A DNA stretch of 64,000 bases from Pseudomonas gessardii (GTDB lineage Bacteria; Pseudomonadota; Gammaproteobacteria; Pseudomonadales; Pseudomonadaceae). Each line of letters opens with the position of its first letter. Within the stretch, counting starts at the first letter, position 1. Both the position numbers and the translations under genes were made by a program. Of the stretch, positions 52,540-61,434 are shown one piece after another. The stretch spans positions 171,942 through 235,941 of the forward strand of contig NZ_MNPU01000003.1 of the NCBI RefSeq assembly GCF_001983165.1. The letters are read 5' to 3'. Below the pieces are notes generated by a model. It worked only from the letters and a program-made list of their open reading frames with translations, was not told the origin of the DNA and ran no database searches.

Positions 52540-53307
52540 TCAGGAGTGATCGAACTCCAGCAAAAAATGCGGGCTGACCTGGCCCTCCAGCGCGGTCATA
52601 TGGTGTTCGGCGTCGCACATATGTTCATGCATCAGGCTGCGCACGGCCGCTTCATCGTTGGCACGAAACGCGCTCAGCAGTTGCTTGTGATAGTCCAGGT
52701 TGGCCGCGTCGAACTGCTTGCGCTTGGGCTTGTAGGCCTTTTTCAGCACCACCAGGTCGCGCAGCAGGTCGTTGAGGAACTGCGCCATAAAACTCAGCAG
52801 CGGGTTGGGGCAGGCCCTGGCCAGCAAGTTGTGGAACTCCAGTTCCGCCAGGCGTTGCTCACGCTGGCCGGCTTCGCTGTCTTCCGGGGCGCTGCAAAAG
52901 TCCACGTTGTCTTGCAGGGCGCGATAGTCGTCTTCGCTCAGGCGCCCCAGCACCGACACCGCCAGCTCCACCTCGATCACTTTGCGCAACTGGTACACCT
53001 GCTCGCCATCCAGGTGCTGGAAGTGCAGGTAGTTGCGCAAGGCGCGGCTGGCCGGCTCCGTGCCGGCCTGGTTCAGGTAGGCGCCCCCGGTGGGGCCAGT
53101 GCGGGTGTTGACCAGGCCTTCGACTTCCAGGGCCTTGAGCGCTTCGCGGGCCGAGCCCTTGGAGCACTGGAAGCTCTCCATCAGCTCGCGCTCGGTGGGC
53201 AAGCGGTCGCCGGGCTTCAAGGCATCGGTGACTATCGAGCGCTTGACCGACTCGACAATCACATCGGAAAGCTTCTGGCGTTTGCGTCGCAGGGGGCGGC
53301 TGAGCAT
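52540..53307 (-). CDS. FadR-type GntR-family transcriptional regulator
   Basis: A 255-residue regulator: N-terminal winged HTH (LSDVIVESVKRSIVTDALKPGDRLPTERELMESFQCSKGSAREALKALEVEGLV, residues 13-66) and a C-terminal FCD all-helical effector domain with metal-ligand candidates (EFHNLLARA; MHEHMCDAEHH). It lies upstream of the ABC/amidase operon in the same direction and is the likely local controller. A perfect-armed inverted repeat (ATTTATC/GATAAAT) sits directly upstream of its start. Confidence 0.85.
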   Translation of the reverse strand: MLSRPLRRKRQKLSDVIVESVKRSIVTDALKPGDRLPTERELMESFQCSKGSAREALKALEVEGLVNTRTGPTGGAYLNQAGTEPASRALRNYLHFQHLDGEQVYQLRKVIEVELAVSVLGRLSEDDYRALQDNVDFCSAPEDSEAGQREQRLAELEFHNLLARACPNPLLSFMAQFLNDLLRDLVVLKKAYKPKRKQFDAANLDYHKQLLSAFRANDEAAVRSLMHEHMCDAEHHMTALEGQVSPHFLLEFDHS

Positions 53308-53315
53308 GGTTTTTA

Positions 53316-53340
53316 ATTTATCGTATTAATGCGGATAAAT
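53316..53340. promoter_or_regulatory. AT-rich inverted repeat at the GntR promoter
   Basis: ATTTATC (53316-53322) and GATAAAT (53334-53340) with an 11-base spacer, 9 bases upstream of the GntR start codon. It may be an autoregulatory site or part of the promoter. Confidence 0.35.
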
Positions 53341-53442
53341 AGCACTTAATAGGGGTTGGGGCGGGACGTCAACGGCAGGGGTCGTTTTCAGTGGAAACAG
53401 GTCGTAAACCACCTTTGGACTAGCAGGCCAACTCAAATCAAC

Positions 53443-53531
53443 TGTGGGAGCTGGCTTGCCTGCGATAGCGGTTTATCAACTGAGAAAATATTGCCTGACC
53501 CACCGTTATCGCAGGCAAGCCAGCTCCTACA
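53443..53531. repeat. REPIN-like palindromic repeat upstream of LysR gene
   Basis: TGTGGGAGCTGGCTTGCCTGCGATAGCGG and a partner ending CAGCTCCTACA about 30 bases apart. The inner loop is very similar to that at 52435-52522. Confidence 0.85.
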
Positions 53532-53616
53532 GTTGAGTTGTGGAGTTAGGCAGATTGAGCCTGGCGCAGTAATTGCGTGCTATGTGGGTCCAGTCTTTGT
53601 GCAGGAGCACCCGAGC

Positions 53617-54522
53617 ATGCAATTACGAGCCTTGCGGTATTTTCACGAGGTGGCGCGCTGCGCCTCGTTGCGTAAGGCGGCCGAGCGTTTGTACGTCACG
53701 CCCACTGCCGTCAGCCGGCAGATCGAACACCTGGAACACTTCTTTGGCGCCGCCCTGATTGAGCGCGGCCCGCGTGGTATCCGCCTGACGGTGGAGGGCG
53801 AGTGCCTGGCCGAACAGGTCACCAGCACCCTGCGCGGCCTCGACCAGGTGCGCGATGTGATCGCCAGCCGGCAAAGCCAGGTGGCGGGTAACATCAGCAT
53901 CCATGTGTCAGAAAGTATCGTTTCCACGGTGTTGGCGCCGGTGCTCGCGGCGTTCTACCGGGCGCACCCCAAGGTCACGTTCAATATTGTGATTGCCAGC
54001 GCCTCGGCCACCCTGGATGCGCTGTGCAGTGGCGAGGCCGACCTGGGCCTGGCGTTCTATCTGCAGGAGCGCGCCGATGTGGAGGTCACCGCGCAATGCG
54101 AGTTGTGGCACCGCGTGCTGGTCAGCGCCGAACACCCCTTTGCCCTGCGCGACAGCATTGAGCTGCGCGAGCTGGAAGGCCAACCCCTGGCCATCCCCGA
54201 CTCGGCGTACGGCGTGCGCCAGGCCCTGGAAGCGGCGGCGAAAAAGCGTGGGGTGACGATCCAGCCGGTGTTTACCACCAGTTCCCTGGAAGTGCAGAAA
54301 AGCCTGGCCCGGCAACGGGCAGCGGTGTTGATCCTGCCCCAGGTGGATGCCGAGGCCCGCGACCTGGGCGATGGCCTGGTGGCGGTGCCGATTGCCGATG
54401 AGCACCTGGGGCGGATTCGCATCGACCTGTGCGGCTACCGCAACCGACCGCGCTCGGTGGCGGTGCTCAAGTGCCAGGAGATGCTGGCCAGCGCGATGCA
54501 GCGTTGCGCGCTGGTGGATTAG
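53617..54522 (+). CDS. LysR-family transcriptional regulator
   Basis: A 301-residue LysR protein: HTH (LRYFHEVARCASLRKAAERLYVTPTAVSRQIEHLEHFFGAALIERGPRGIRLT, residues 5-57) and an effector domain from about 90. The ATG at 53617 follows AGGAG. It converges on the truncated hydrolase gene, overlapping by 4 bases. Candidate targets are the OprD/MFS/amidase genes that follow, but these are not divergent from it. Confidence 0.87.
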   Translation: MQLRALRYFHEVARCASLRKAAERLYVTPTAVSRQIEHLEHFFGAALIERGPRGIRLTVEGECLAEQVTSTLRGLDQVRDVIASRQSQVAGNISIHVSESIVSTVLAPVLAAFYRAHPKVTFNIVIASASATLDALCSGEADLGLAFYLQERADVEVTAQCELWHRVLVSAEHPFALRDSIELRELEGQPLAIPDSAYGVRQALEAAAKKRGVTIQPVFTTSSLEVQKSLARQRAAVLILPQVDAEARDLGDGLVAVPIADEHLGRIRIDLCGYRNRPRSVAVLKCQEMLASAMQRCALVD

Positions 54523-55262
54523 TCGGCCAGGCAACGGGCCGACGCTGGCGGCTGCCTGCCATGGGCCAGGTAGGTGCCGGCCCAGCGGTTTACGCACTGG
54601 CTGGCATCCGTGGTGGTGCTCTGTAGATACGGGCCCTTGAGCCGCAGGGTGGCGGGCAGTGTCGCGGAGGCCTGGGCGGTGGTGCCATCGGGCTCGATCA
54701 GCACCATGTGCTCGACGCGATCGGTAAACAATTGGGCGTACCCGGCCCCGAGGGCATTGCCCTGGGCAATGCCCAGGAAGCTGATCCGTGGCTCACCCAG
54801 TTGCTGGCGCACGAACTCCATGTCCCAGGCTGCTTGCTCGCTGGCCGGCCCATTGCGCGGGCTTAGCTCAATCACATCGTAGAAGCGTGTCAGCGTGCGG
54901 TACGCCTCGTTGTTGTAGTACTTCCACACCGTCGCCAGATGCACCGCGAACACCCCGCGCAAATCTGCCTGTGCCGTGGCCGGCCGCACGAAGATCACGC
55001 CCCGGCGTTCCAGGGGCTGCTGGGCCCCGACCCGGGTGATGGTCAGGCGATGGGGGCGTGTGCTGGGGGCCTGATGGTCCAGGGGCACGGTGACGATGCC
55101 GCACTGGGTGCGCGCCACCACCTCCTGGTCGAGGGCCCGCCCGGGCAGGCGCGGGCAATCGACCAGCCATTCGATACCCGGCGGCGTGGCCTGGCCGGGT
55201 GAACTCATGAGCATCATCGACCCACTGATGATGCAAAGCGCTGCTGCTTTCAAAGGTTTCAT
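54519..55262 (-). CDS. Short secreted alpha/beta-hydrolase-like (S33/TAP) protein lacking the catalytic Ser
   Basis: A 247-residue protein with a signal peptide (ALCIISGSMMLMSSPGQA). WLVDCPRLPGRALDQEVVARTQCGIVTVPLDH and the FYDVIELSPRNG region recall tripeptidyl aminopeptidase-like S33 hydrolases, which are usually around 500 residues. Only the N-terminal half is present, and the nucleophile elbow GxSxG reads GIAQG, with Ala where Ser is expected. A later strand (DRVEHMVLIEPDG) is normal. It is probably catalytically dead, either a decaying gene or a repurposed binding protein. The start at 55262 follows AGGA. Confidence 0.65.
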   Translation of the reverse strand: MKPLKAAALCIISGSMMLMSSPGQATPPGIEWLVDCPRLPGRALDQEVVARTQCGIVTVPLDHQAPSTRPHRLTITRVGAQQPLERRGVIFVRPATAQADLRGVFAVHLATVWKYYNNEAYRTLTRFYDVIELSPRNGPASEQAAWDMEFVRQQLGEPRISFLGIAQGNALGAGYAQLFTDRVEHMVLIEPDGTTAQASATLPATLRLKGPYLQSTTTDASQCVNRWAGTYLAHGRQPPASARCLAD

Positions 55263-55400
55263 CCGCGTTCCTGGGTAACCGTCCATAGGGACTGGTTTTT
55301 TACCAAGGTCGGCGGCGAACCAATGCCGGAGCAGTCGCATACAGGGTGTAAGAATTCTGAAGATTACCTATCGGCACTTGCTGGTGCCGACAGGCGGGTG

Positions 55401-56753
55401 TCAGAACAGGTTGATGGGAAAGTTACCGACGATCCTGAACTCGTCGTAGCTGCCGTCGATCTGCCCGCCACTGGCGCGGTGGTTGTAGACGATGGTGCGC
55501 AGTACGCTGTTTTTCAGCTTCCCGGACTGCACCACATACGCCAGCATCAAGCCGTTTTCGTTGTGCTTGGCGTTATCCAGGCCACGCACGTTGTAGCCAG
55601 TGTTGCGGCCGTTGCGATCGCCCTCATAGTGCGTGCCATCGATGCCCCAGCCCTTGGCGTGCCACAGGCTGGCCGTCAGGCCGGGCACGCCATAGGCCGC
55701 CAGGTCGATGTCGTAGCGCAGTTGCCAGGATTTTTCGTTGGGGCCGTTGTAGTCCGAGTACAACGAGTTGGCCATGTAGTTGCCGGTGGATTCCCACACA
55801 TAGTCGAAGTACTCGTTGCCCAACACCTGTTGCCAGGCCAGGGTCAGGCTGTGGGCCTGGTGGTTGGCGGTCACGGCCAGGCTGGCGGCGTCGTTGTCGA
55901 TGTAGCCCAGGCGCTGCTGGCCGGAGTCCCGGGTGTGGTAGTAGTGCAGGGCGGTCTTGAGGGCCAGCGTATTTTTGTCGCCGATACGGTGGGTCAGCCC
56001 CAGGTAGTACTGGTCCCACATGTCCTCGAAGCGTGAGCCGTAGAGGCTGGCTTCCAGGCCGTAGCCCGGCTTGAGCGTGGCCCCCAAGTAACTGATGCGC
56101 GCGCCGCTGTAGGCACGGTTGCCGAAGGTGGTGGTCAGGCGTTCGGCGCCAGTGCCGGTGCGCGGGATGGCCCGGTCGAAACTGCCGCCCTGCACCGACA
56201 GCCAGTCCCGCTCGTTGCTGTACAGGCCCACGCCCTGGAAGCTGGACGGCAGGGCGCGGTTGTCCTTGTAGCGCAGGATCGGGTTGTCGGTCATCAAGCG
56301 CCCGATCTTGAGTTCGGTGTTGGACAGGCGCAACCGCACATCGCCCACCCCCAGCCGGCTCCAGGTCGGGAGCGCGTCGCCGTCGCTGTCCACCAGCACG
56401 CGGTCGCCGCCATTGGCCACCTTGCCATGCCCGCGCTGCAGGTTGACCGCGCTGAAGACGCCTACATCCACCCCCACGCCAATCACGCCCTGGGTGTAGC
56501 CGGAGCTGTACTTGAGCATGGCGGTCTGCACCCAGGTCTCGCGCACGCGGGTGCGTTCGATACCGCTGGGTTTCTTGATGCTCAGGTAGGTACTGCGCTG
56601 GGTGTGCTGGTTGGAATAGTAGTGACGCAGGTTCAGGTCCAGGCTGCTGCCTTCGATAAAGCCGGGGGCGCTGGCCTGGGCGTTTTCTTGAGCATAAGCC
56701 TGGGTACCGGACGCCAGGGCGGCGGCCAGGAAAAGACGTGGATACATGGTCAA
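55401..56753 (-). CDS. OprD-family outer-membrane porin
   Basis: A 450-residue OprD-type channel: signal peptide (LFLAAALASGTQAYA), GFIEGSSLDLNLRHYYSNQH and long runs of beta strands ending NFPINLF. Downstream on the same strand are an MHS-type MFS importer... in gene order porin follows the transporter, and an amidase precedes both, which together would take in and hydrolyse an amide-type nutrient. Substrate unknown. Confidence 0.87.
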   Translation of the reverse strand: MTMYPRLFLAAALASGTQAYAQENAQASAPGFIEGSSLDLNLRHYYSNQHTQRSTYLSIKKPSGIERTRVRETWVQTAMLKYSSGYTQGVIGVGVDVGVFSAVNLQRGHGKVANGGDRVLVDSDGDALPTWSRLGVGDVRLRLSNTELKIGRLMTDNPILRYKDNRALPSSFQGVGLYSNERDWLSVQGGSFDRAIPRTGTGAERLTTTFGNRAYSGARISYLGATLKPGYGLEASLYGSRFEDMWDQYYLGLTHRIGDKNTLALKTALHYYHTRDSGQQRLGYIDNDAASLAVTANHQAHSLTLAWQQVLGNEYFDYVWESTGNYMANSLYSDYNGPNEKSWQLRYDIDLAAYGVPGLTASLWHAKGWGIDGTHYEGDRNGRNTGYNVRGLDNAKHNENGLMLAYVVQSGKLKNSVLRTIVYNHRASGGQIDGSYDEFRIVGNFPINLF

Positions 56754-56839
56754 TCCCCATACAAAGAAGAGTAAGGCGGCCGCTTAGGCCGGGCACTGTA
56801 CCTGTGGCAAGCAGCCTTGCCACAGCAGGGATAAATCAA

Positions 56840-58192
56840 TCAGCGCACCGGGGCTTCTGTGAGCCGGGTTTCGCGGGCCGGGGTGCCGGGCAGCACAGGC
56901 CGGGTTTCCTTGGCGAACCAGGCGGCGCTGAGGCACACCAGGTTGGCGATCAGCAGGTACCACACCGGTGACATCGGGTCGCCTGTGGTGCCGATCAGCC
57001 AGGTGATGATGATCTGCGCGGTGCCGCCAAACGCCGCCACACCAAAGGCGTAGACGATGGAGAAACCGGTGGAGCGCACGGATTTTGGGAAGCTCTCCAC
57101 CAACAACACGATCAACGCCGCGCCGCTCATGCCATGCAGGCCCGAGAGCAGCGCCAGGGTCAGGAGGAAGGTCGCGGGGCTGGGGTGCTCGGTCATCAAT
57201 TGCAAGGCCGGGAACAGGATCAGCAACAGCACCACCCGGGGCGTCATCAGGATCACCCGGCGCCCGAAGCGGTCGCACAACATGCCGCCGGCCACGGCGC
57301 ACACCGCCATGGCCGCACCGGCTACCAGGGTCGAGAGCATGGAAATACTGGTGGGCAGCTTCAGTTCGGTGAGGGCAAAGGTGGTCATGTAGTTGAGGAA
57401 GTACTGGGTGATGGTGCTGCCCGAGAGGATCAGCAGGCCCAGGACCAGGGCGCGCCGATGCTTGCCGCAGACTTCGCGCACCAGATCGCCGGTGCTGGTG
57501 GTTTCGCCCTGGCCGTGAAAGGTCTCGGCCAGGTTGCGGCGGATGTAGATCCCAATCGGCAATACCAGCAGGCCGAACACGAACGGCACGCGCCAGCCCC
57601 AGCTGTTGAGGTCTTCGGGGGACATCACTTGGGTCAGGGTATAACCCACCAACCCGGCGGCCATGGCGGCGACGCCCTGGGCCACCACTTGCCAGCAGGC
57701 ATAGGTGCCGCGTTTGTGCGGCGGCGCGGCTTCCAGGATATAGGTGGTGGCGGGGCCGGCTTCACCGCCCCAGGCCAGGCCCTGGATCATGCGGGTGACC
57801 ACCAGCAGGATCGGCGCGGCGATCCCAATGGTCTCGTAGCCGGGCAATATCGCAATACTGCCGGTGCCCACCGCCATCATCACCAGGGTCAGCAACATCG
57901 CCGGCTTGCGCCCGACGCGGTCGGCGTAGGCGCCAATCAGCACCGCACCCAGGGGCCGCACGATAAAGCCGATGCCAAAGGCCGTGACCGAGAGCATCAA
58001 GCTGACGAAGGCGCTGTCAGACGGGAAAAACGTGTGGCCGATCATTACCGCGAAGGTCGCGTAGACCCCAAAGTCGAAAAACTCCACGGCATTGCCCAGC
58101 ACCACGGCGAAGATGCTCTTGCGCCCGGCATCCGGCGCCGGCGTTTGGTGTGTGTGCTCGGGACCCTCGCGAGTCAATTGTTCAGTGTGCAT
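56840..58192 (-). CDS. MFS transporter, metabolite:H+ symporter (MHS/ShiA-ProP-like) family
   Basis: A 450-residue inner-membrane symporter with 12 hydrophobic segments. MHS marks are VVLGNAVEFFDFGVYATFAVMIGHTFFP in TM1, GFIVRPLGAVLIGAYADRVGRKPAML and RMIQGLAWGGEAGPATTYILEAAP. Members import proline/betaine, shikimate, citrate or dicarboxylates. It lies between the amidase and OprD genes on the same strand, with gaps of about 90 bases on each side. Confidence 0.87.
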   Translation of the reverse strand: MHTEQLTREGPEHTHQTPAPDAGRKSIFAVVLGNAVEFFDFGVYATFAVMIGHTFFPSDSAFVSLMLSVTAFGIGFIVRPLGAVLIGAYADRVGRKPAMLLTLVMMAVGTGSIAILPGYETIGIAAPILLVVTRMIQGLAWGGEAGPATTYILEAAPPHKRGTYACWQVVAQGVAAMAAGLVGYTLTQVMSPEDLNSWGWRVPFVFGLLVLPIGIYIRRNLAETFHGQGETTSTGDLVREVCGKHRRALVLGLLILSGSTITQYFLNYMTTFALTELKLPTSISMLSTLVAGAAMAVCAVAGGMLCDRFGRRVILMTPRVVLLLILFPALQLMTEHPSPATFLLTLALLSGLHGMSGAALIVLLVESFPKSVRSTGFSIVYAFGVAAFGGTAQIIITWLIGTTGDPMSPVWYLLIANLVCLSAAWFAKETRPVLPGTPARETRLTEAPVR

Positions 58193-58287
58193 ACCAGCCC
58201 CTCGGTTTTAGTTATAGGTCGTCCAGGCCCCGGCCTTGTGGCCGGGGAACGGGCGTGTGGGTGGGCAGTTCAGTTACAGCGTCAAGG

Positions 58288-59676
58288 TCAGTTCGGGTTC
58301 GGCCATTGGTGGATTGCGCCACGCCAGCTCTCATAGGTTTTTGCGATTTGCAGCAGCCAGATATCGGCAAAACGCGGTGCGATCATCTGCAGGCCGATGG
58401 GCATGCCATCGGCGGCAAAACCACAGTTGATCGACAGCGCCGGTTGCTCGCCCATATTCCAGGGCACGGTGAACACGATGTGTTCAAACGGCAGTTGCGG
58501 GTCATTGCTCGGCGACGGCCATTGGGCGGGGAAGGCGTTGACCTGGTTGGTGGGCGAGAGGATCAGGTCCAGGTCGTTGAAGGCCTGGGCGGTGCGGCGG
58601 CGCATCTCGAAGGTCTGGTTGAAGCCCTGCACGGCCTGCACGCCACTGATATCGGCACCGGGTGCGGCCCAGTCGCGGATGTACGGCAAGACCTTATCGA
58701 ACTGCTCGCTGCTCAAGGCCGACAAGTCGCCCCATTGCCGGGCGCGCCAGAACTGGTCGAGGCCGTCGAGCTGGGCGCGGTCCATGATCGGCGGGATCAG
58801 CGTGACCTTGGCGCCATGGGCCTCGAACAGGCGCGCGGCATGCTCCACCGCGGCGCACACGAAACCTTCCGGTTGCAGGCCGGCACCGGGTTCCAGCATC
58901 AGGCCGACGCGCAGGCCCTTGACCGACAGCGGCTGGTTGCTCCACTCGCCGGTCAGCGGCGGCAGGCTGGTGGCGTCGCGGGCGTCGGGGCGGGCCAGGT
59001 GCTGCATCATCAGCACGCAGTCGTCTACCGTGCGGGTCATGGGCCCGGCGGTGCGGCCGGTGTAGTACGGGTCAATCGGGATACGCCCCAGTGTTGGCTT
59101 GAACCCCACCAGGCCGCACCAGGCGGCGGGCAGGCGCACCGAGCCGCCGATATCGGTGCCGATATGCAGCGGCCCGTAACCGGCGGCGGCCGCAGCGGCA
59201 GCGCCCGAGCTGGAACCGCCGGTGTTGTTGGCGGTATTCCATGGGTTGCGGGTGATGCCATGGAAGCTCGACAGGCCGGAGGAGAGCATGCCGAAATCCG
59301 GGACAGTGGTCTTGGCCAGCACAATCGCCCCGGCTTCCCGCATCCGCGCGGCGGGCGGGGCGTCCCTGAGGGCCGGGGTCAAGCGGGTGGCGGCGCTGCC
59401 GAGGGGAATCGGCGTGCCCTCGGTGGCCACCAGTTCCTTGATGGTCACGGGCACGCCATCGAGCACGCCATTGGGCTGGCCTTTGTTCCAACGCTCGGTG
59501 GAGGCCTGGGCTTGCCGGCGCACCTGCTCGGGATCGAAGGCATACAGGGCACGGATCTGCGGCTCCCAGCGGTCGATATGGCCCAGCAGGTGATCGTAGT
59601 AGTCGATGGGGGAGAGCTGGCGGCTGGCGAAGCTTGCCAGCAATTGCGCGGCCGTGAGGTCGTGAAGGTCGGTCAT
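58288..59676 (-). CDS. Amidase-signature-family amidohydrolase
   Basis: A 462-residue amidase: catalytic Lys in VTIKELVATEGTP (near residue 78), TGGSSSGAAAAAAAGYG (cis-Ser region) and Ser in GTDIGGSVRLPAAW. It is first in the - strand order amidase, MFS, OprD. Comparison by eye with the amidase at 45058-46461 shows the shared fold but low identity elsewhere, so they are different subfamilies. The natural amide is unknown. Confidence 0.87.
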   Translation of the reverse strand: MTDLHDLTAAQLLASFASRQLSPIDYYDHLLGHIDRWEPQIRALYAFDPEQVRRQAQASTERWNKGQPNGVLDGVPVTIKELVATEGTPIPLGSAATRLTPALRDAPPAARMREAGAIVLAKTTVPDFGMLSSGLSSFHGITRNPWNTANNTGGSSSGAAAAAAAGYGPLHIGTDIGGSVRLPAAWCGLVGFKPTLGRIPIDPYYTGRTAGPMTRTVDDCVLMMQHLARPDARDATSLPPLTGEWSNQPLSVKGLRVGLMLEPGAGLQPEGFVCAAVEHAARLFEAHGAKVTLIPPIMDRAQLDGLDQFWRARQWGDLSALSSEQFDKVLPYIRDWAAPGADISGVQAVQGFNQTFEMRRRTAQAFNDLDLILSPTNQVNAFPAQWPSPSNDPQLPFEHIVFTVPWNMGEQPALSINCGFAADGMPIGLQMIAPRFADIWLLQIAKTYESWRGAIHQWPNPN

Positions 59677-59812
59677 TGAGCGCTTCCTGGTGATGGGCCC
59701 TGGGGCTCATGGCGGGTGGCTGTTGGTCTGGACTATATAAACCCTGGGCAGCAGCGACCATCACATTTGAAGCGGTACAGTGTTGCGTTTTTGTGTGCAC
59801 TCGACCGAGCCC

Positions 59813-59900
59813 ATGTGGGAGTGGGCTTGCCCGCGATGACTGACGATCAGTTGATACATGGGGGGGGGCTGACACACTGCTATCGCGGGTAAGCCAGCCA
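59813..59900. repeat. Degenerate REPIN-like repeat
   Basis: ATGTGGGAGTGGGCTTGCCCGCGAT on the left and a damaged partner (CTATCGCGGGTAAGCCAGCCACAG) on the right, with a run of nine G residues in the loop. It lies between the amidase and MocR genes. Confidence 0.65.
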
Positions 59901-59907
59901 CAGGGGA

Positions 59908-61302
59908 TCAGCGCAACAATTGCTCGATGGCTTGCCGGACCCGTGGGTCATCACAATGCGCCACATTGAACCGCATAAAATCCCCCACGCCCGGCTCATA
60001 CCCAAACAACGCCCCCGGCGCCAACACCATGCCGCGCTTGAGCCCCGCTTCGGCCAGTTGTTCCCCATTGACCCCGGCCGGCAGGCGCGCCCAGATAAAC
60101 ATCCCCGCCTCATAGCCCATGGGCAGTTCACAGCCACAGCGGCGCAGCCATTGCTCCACCCGGGTGCCCGCTTCCAACAGGCGCTGCACCATGCGCTTGC
60201 GGTGCCGGGCATAGCTGCCTTCACTGAGCAGGCGGTAGACCAGTTGCTCGAACAGCTCCGAGGTCACGCCGCCGCTCATCAACTTCATATTGGTCAGGTT
60301 GGCCGCCAGTTGCGGCGCGGCCACCACATAGCTGACCCGGGTATTGGCGCTGAGGGTTTTCGAGAAACCCGCCAGGTAGGTCACCTGCTCCAACCCGGCC
60401 AGTGCCGCCAGGCGGGGCGGCGGGTTGGGGTGCAGATCGCCGTAGAGGTCGTCCTCGATGATATGGCAGTGATGCTGGCGCATCAGTTGCAGCAGCCCAA
60501 AGGCCTGGGCCGCGCTGAAGGAATGGCCGGTGGGGTTGTGCAGGATGCTGGTGGTCACATACAGGCTGGGCCGTTCTTCGGCGAGCAACTGCTCCAGGGC
60601 CGCCAGGTCGAAACCCTCCGGGCCGCGCGGCAGTGTCACCACCTTGACCCCATGCAACGCCAGGTTGGCGTGGAAGTTGAAATAGCACGGTGCATCCAGC
60701 AGCACCGTGTCGCCGGGGCGCGCCAGCAGGCGCATCAACATATCCAGGCCTTGCAGGGTGCTGGGTGTGGTGATGATCTGTTCCACCGGCACCGCCAGGC
60801 CATCGCCCTGCAGTTTTTGTTGCAGGGCCTGGCGCAGCGGCAGGAAACCCGCCGGCGTGCCCATGCCGGCCACGCGCAGGGAAGGGGCCCGCACCACACT
60901 GCGCAGGGCCTGGCGCAAGGCCTCGGAATCGAGCCAGTCTTCGGGTAGGTGGCCGCCACCGGGGCGCAGCTCGCCCTGGCCGGTCAGCATGGGGCGGCGT
61001 AGCACGCTGAGCAAATCCTGGGGCAGCAGGTCCACCCAGTTGCTGGACGACGGCTGCGTCTGGCGCTGGGCGACAAAGTGCCCACGGCCCTGGCGCGAGG
61101 TCAGCAGATGTTGGCCACGCAGGCGGTCCAGGGCTTCATTGACCGTAAATTTTCCGACACCCAACTGCGCTCCCAGCTCACGCACCGACGGCAGTTTGCT
61201 GCCGGCGGCCAGTTCGCCTTGCTCGATAGCATGGGCGAAGGCCTCGACGATCTGCTGGACCTTGGGGGCGTGGTCGTGGAAGTGGATCTGCGGAAGGGGC
61301 AT
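59908..61302 (-). CDS. MocR-family regulator (GntR HTH fused to PLP aminotransferase-like domain)
   Basis: A 464-residue fusion: GntR winged HTH at residues 10-75 (IVEAFAHAIEQGELAAGSKLPSVRELGAQLGVGKFTVNEALDRLRGQHLL) and a class I aminotransferase-like domain from about 110. The PLP-lysine region is YLAGFSKTLSANTRVSYV. MocR proteins use PLP chemistry to sense an amino compound and usually control a divergent neighbour. Here that is the LysE-type exporter gene at 61435, 132 bases away. Confidence 0.9.
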   Translation of the reverse strand: MPLPQIHFHDHAPKVQQIVEAFAHAIEQGELAAGSKLPSVRELGAQLGVGKFTVNEALDRLRGQHLLTSRQGRGHFVAQRQTQPSSSNWVDLLPQDLLSVLRRPMLTGQGELRPGGGHLPEDWLDSEALRQALRSVVRAPSLRVAGMGTPAGFLPLRQALQQKLQGDGLAVPVEQIITTPSTLQGLDMLMRLLARPGDTVLLDAPCYFNFHANLALHGVKVVTLPRGPEGFDLAALEQLLAEERPSLYVTTSILHNPTGHSFSAAQAFGLLQLMRQHHCHIIEDDLYGDLHPNPPPRLAALAGLEQVTYLAGFSKTLSANTRVSYVVAAPQLAANLTNMKLMSGGVTSELFEQLVYRLLSEGSYARHRKRMVQRLLEAGTRVEQWLRRCGCELPMGYEAGMFIWARLPAGVNGEQLAEAGLKRGMVLAPGALFGYEPGVGDFMRFNVAHCDDPRVRQAIEQLLR

Positions 61303-61434
61303 CGTGAGGTCCTAAAAGTTTGCCGGTCACTTTGCCGGTAAAGCCTGCGTAAATAACCGCCGAGTTTACCTGCCCGGCACCGGATCTGCGCCCTAGACTG
61401 CGCAACATTCCTCCCCATCGTGAAATTACCCACC

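Larger units (their letters stand above)
53308..53616. other. 309-base intergenic stretch between GntR and LysR genes
   Basis: A divergent intergenic region. It holds an AT-rich inverted repeat near the GntR start and a REPIN at 53443-53531. No gene recognised. Confidence 0.65.
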
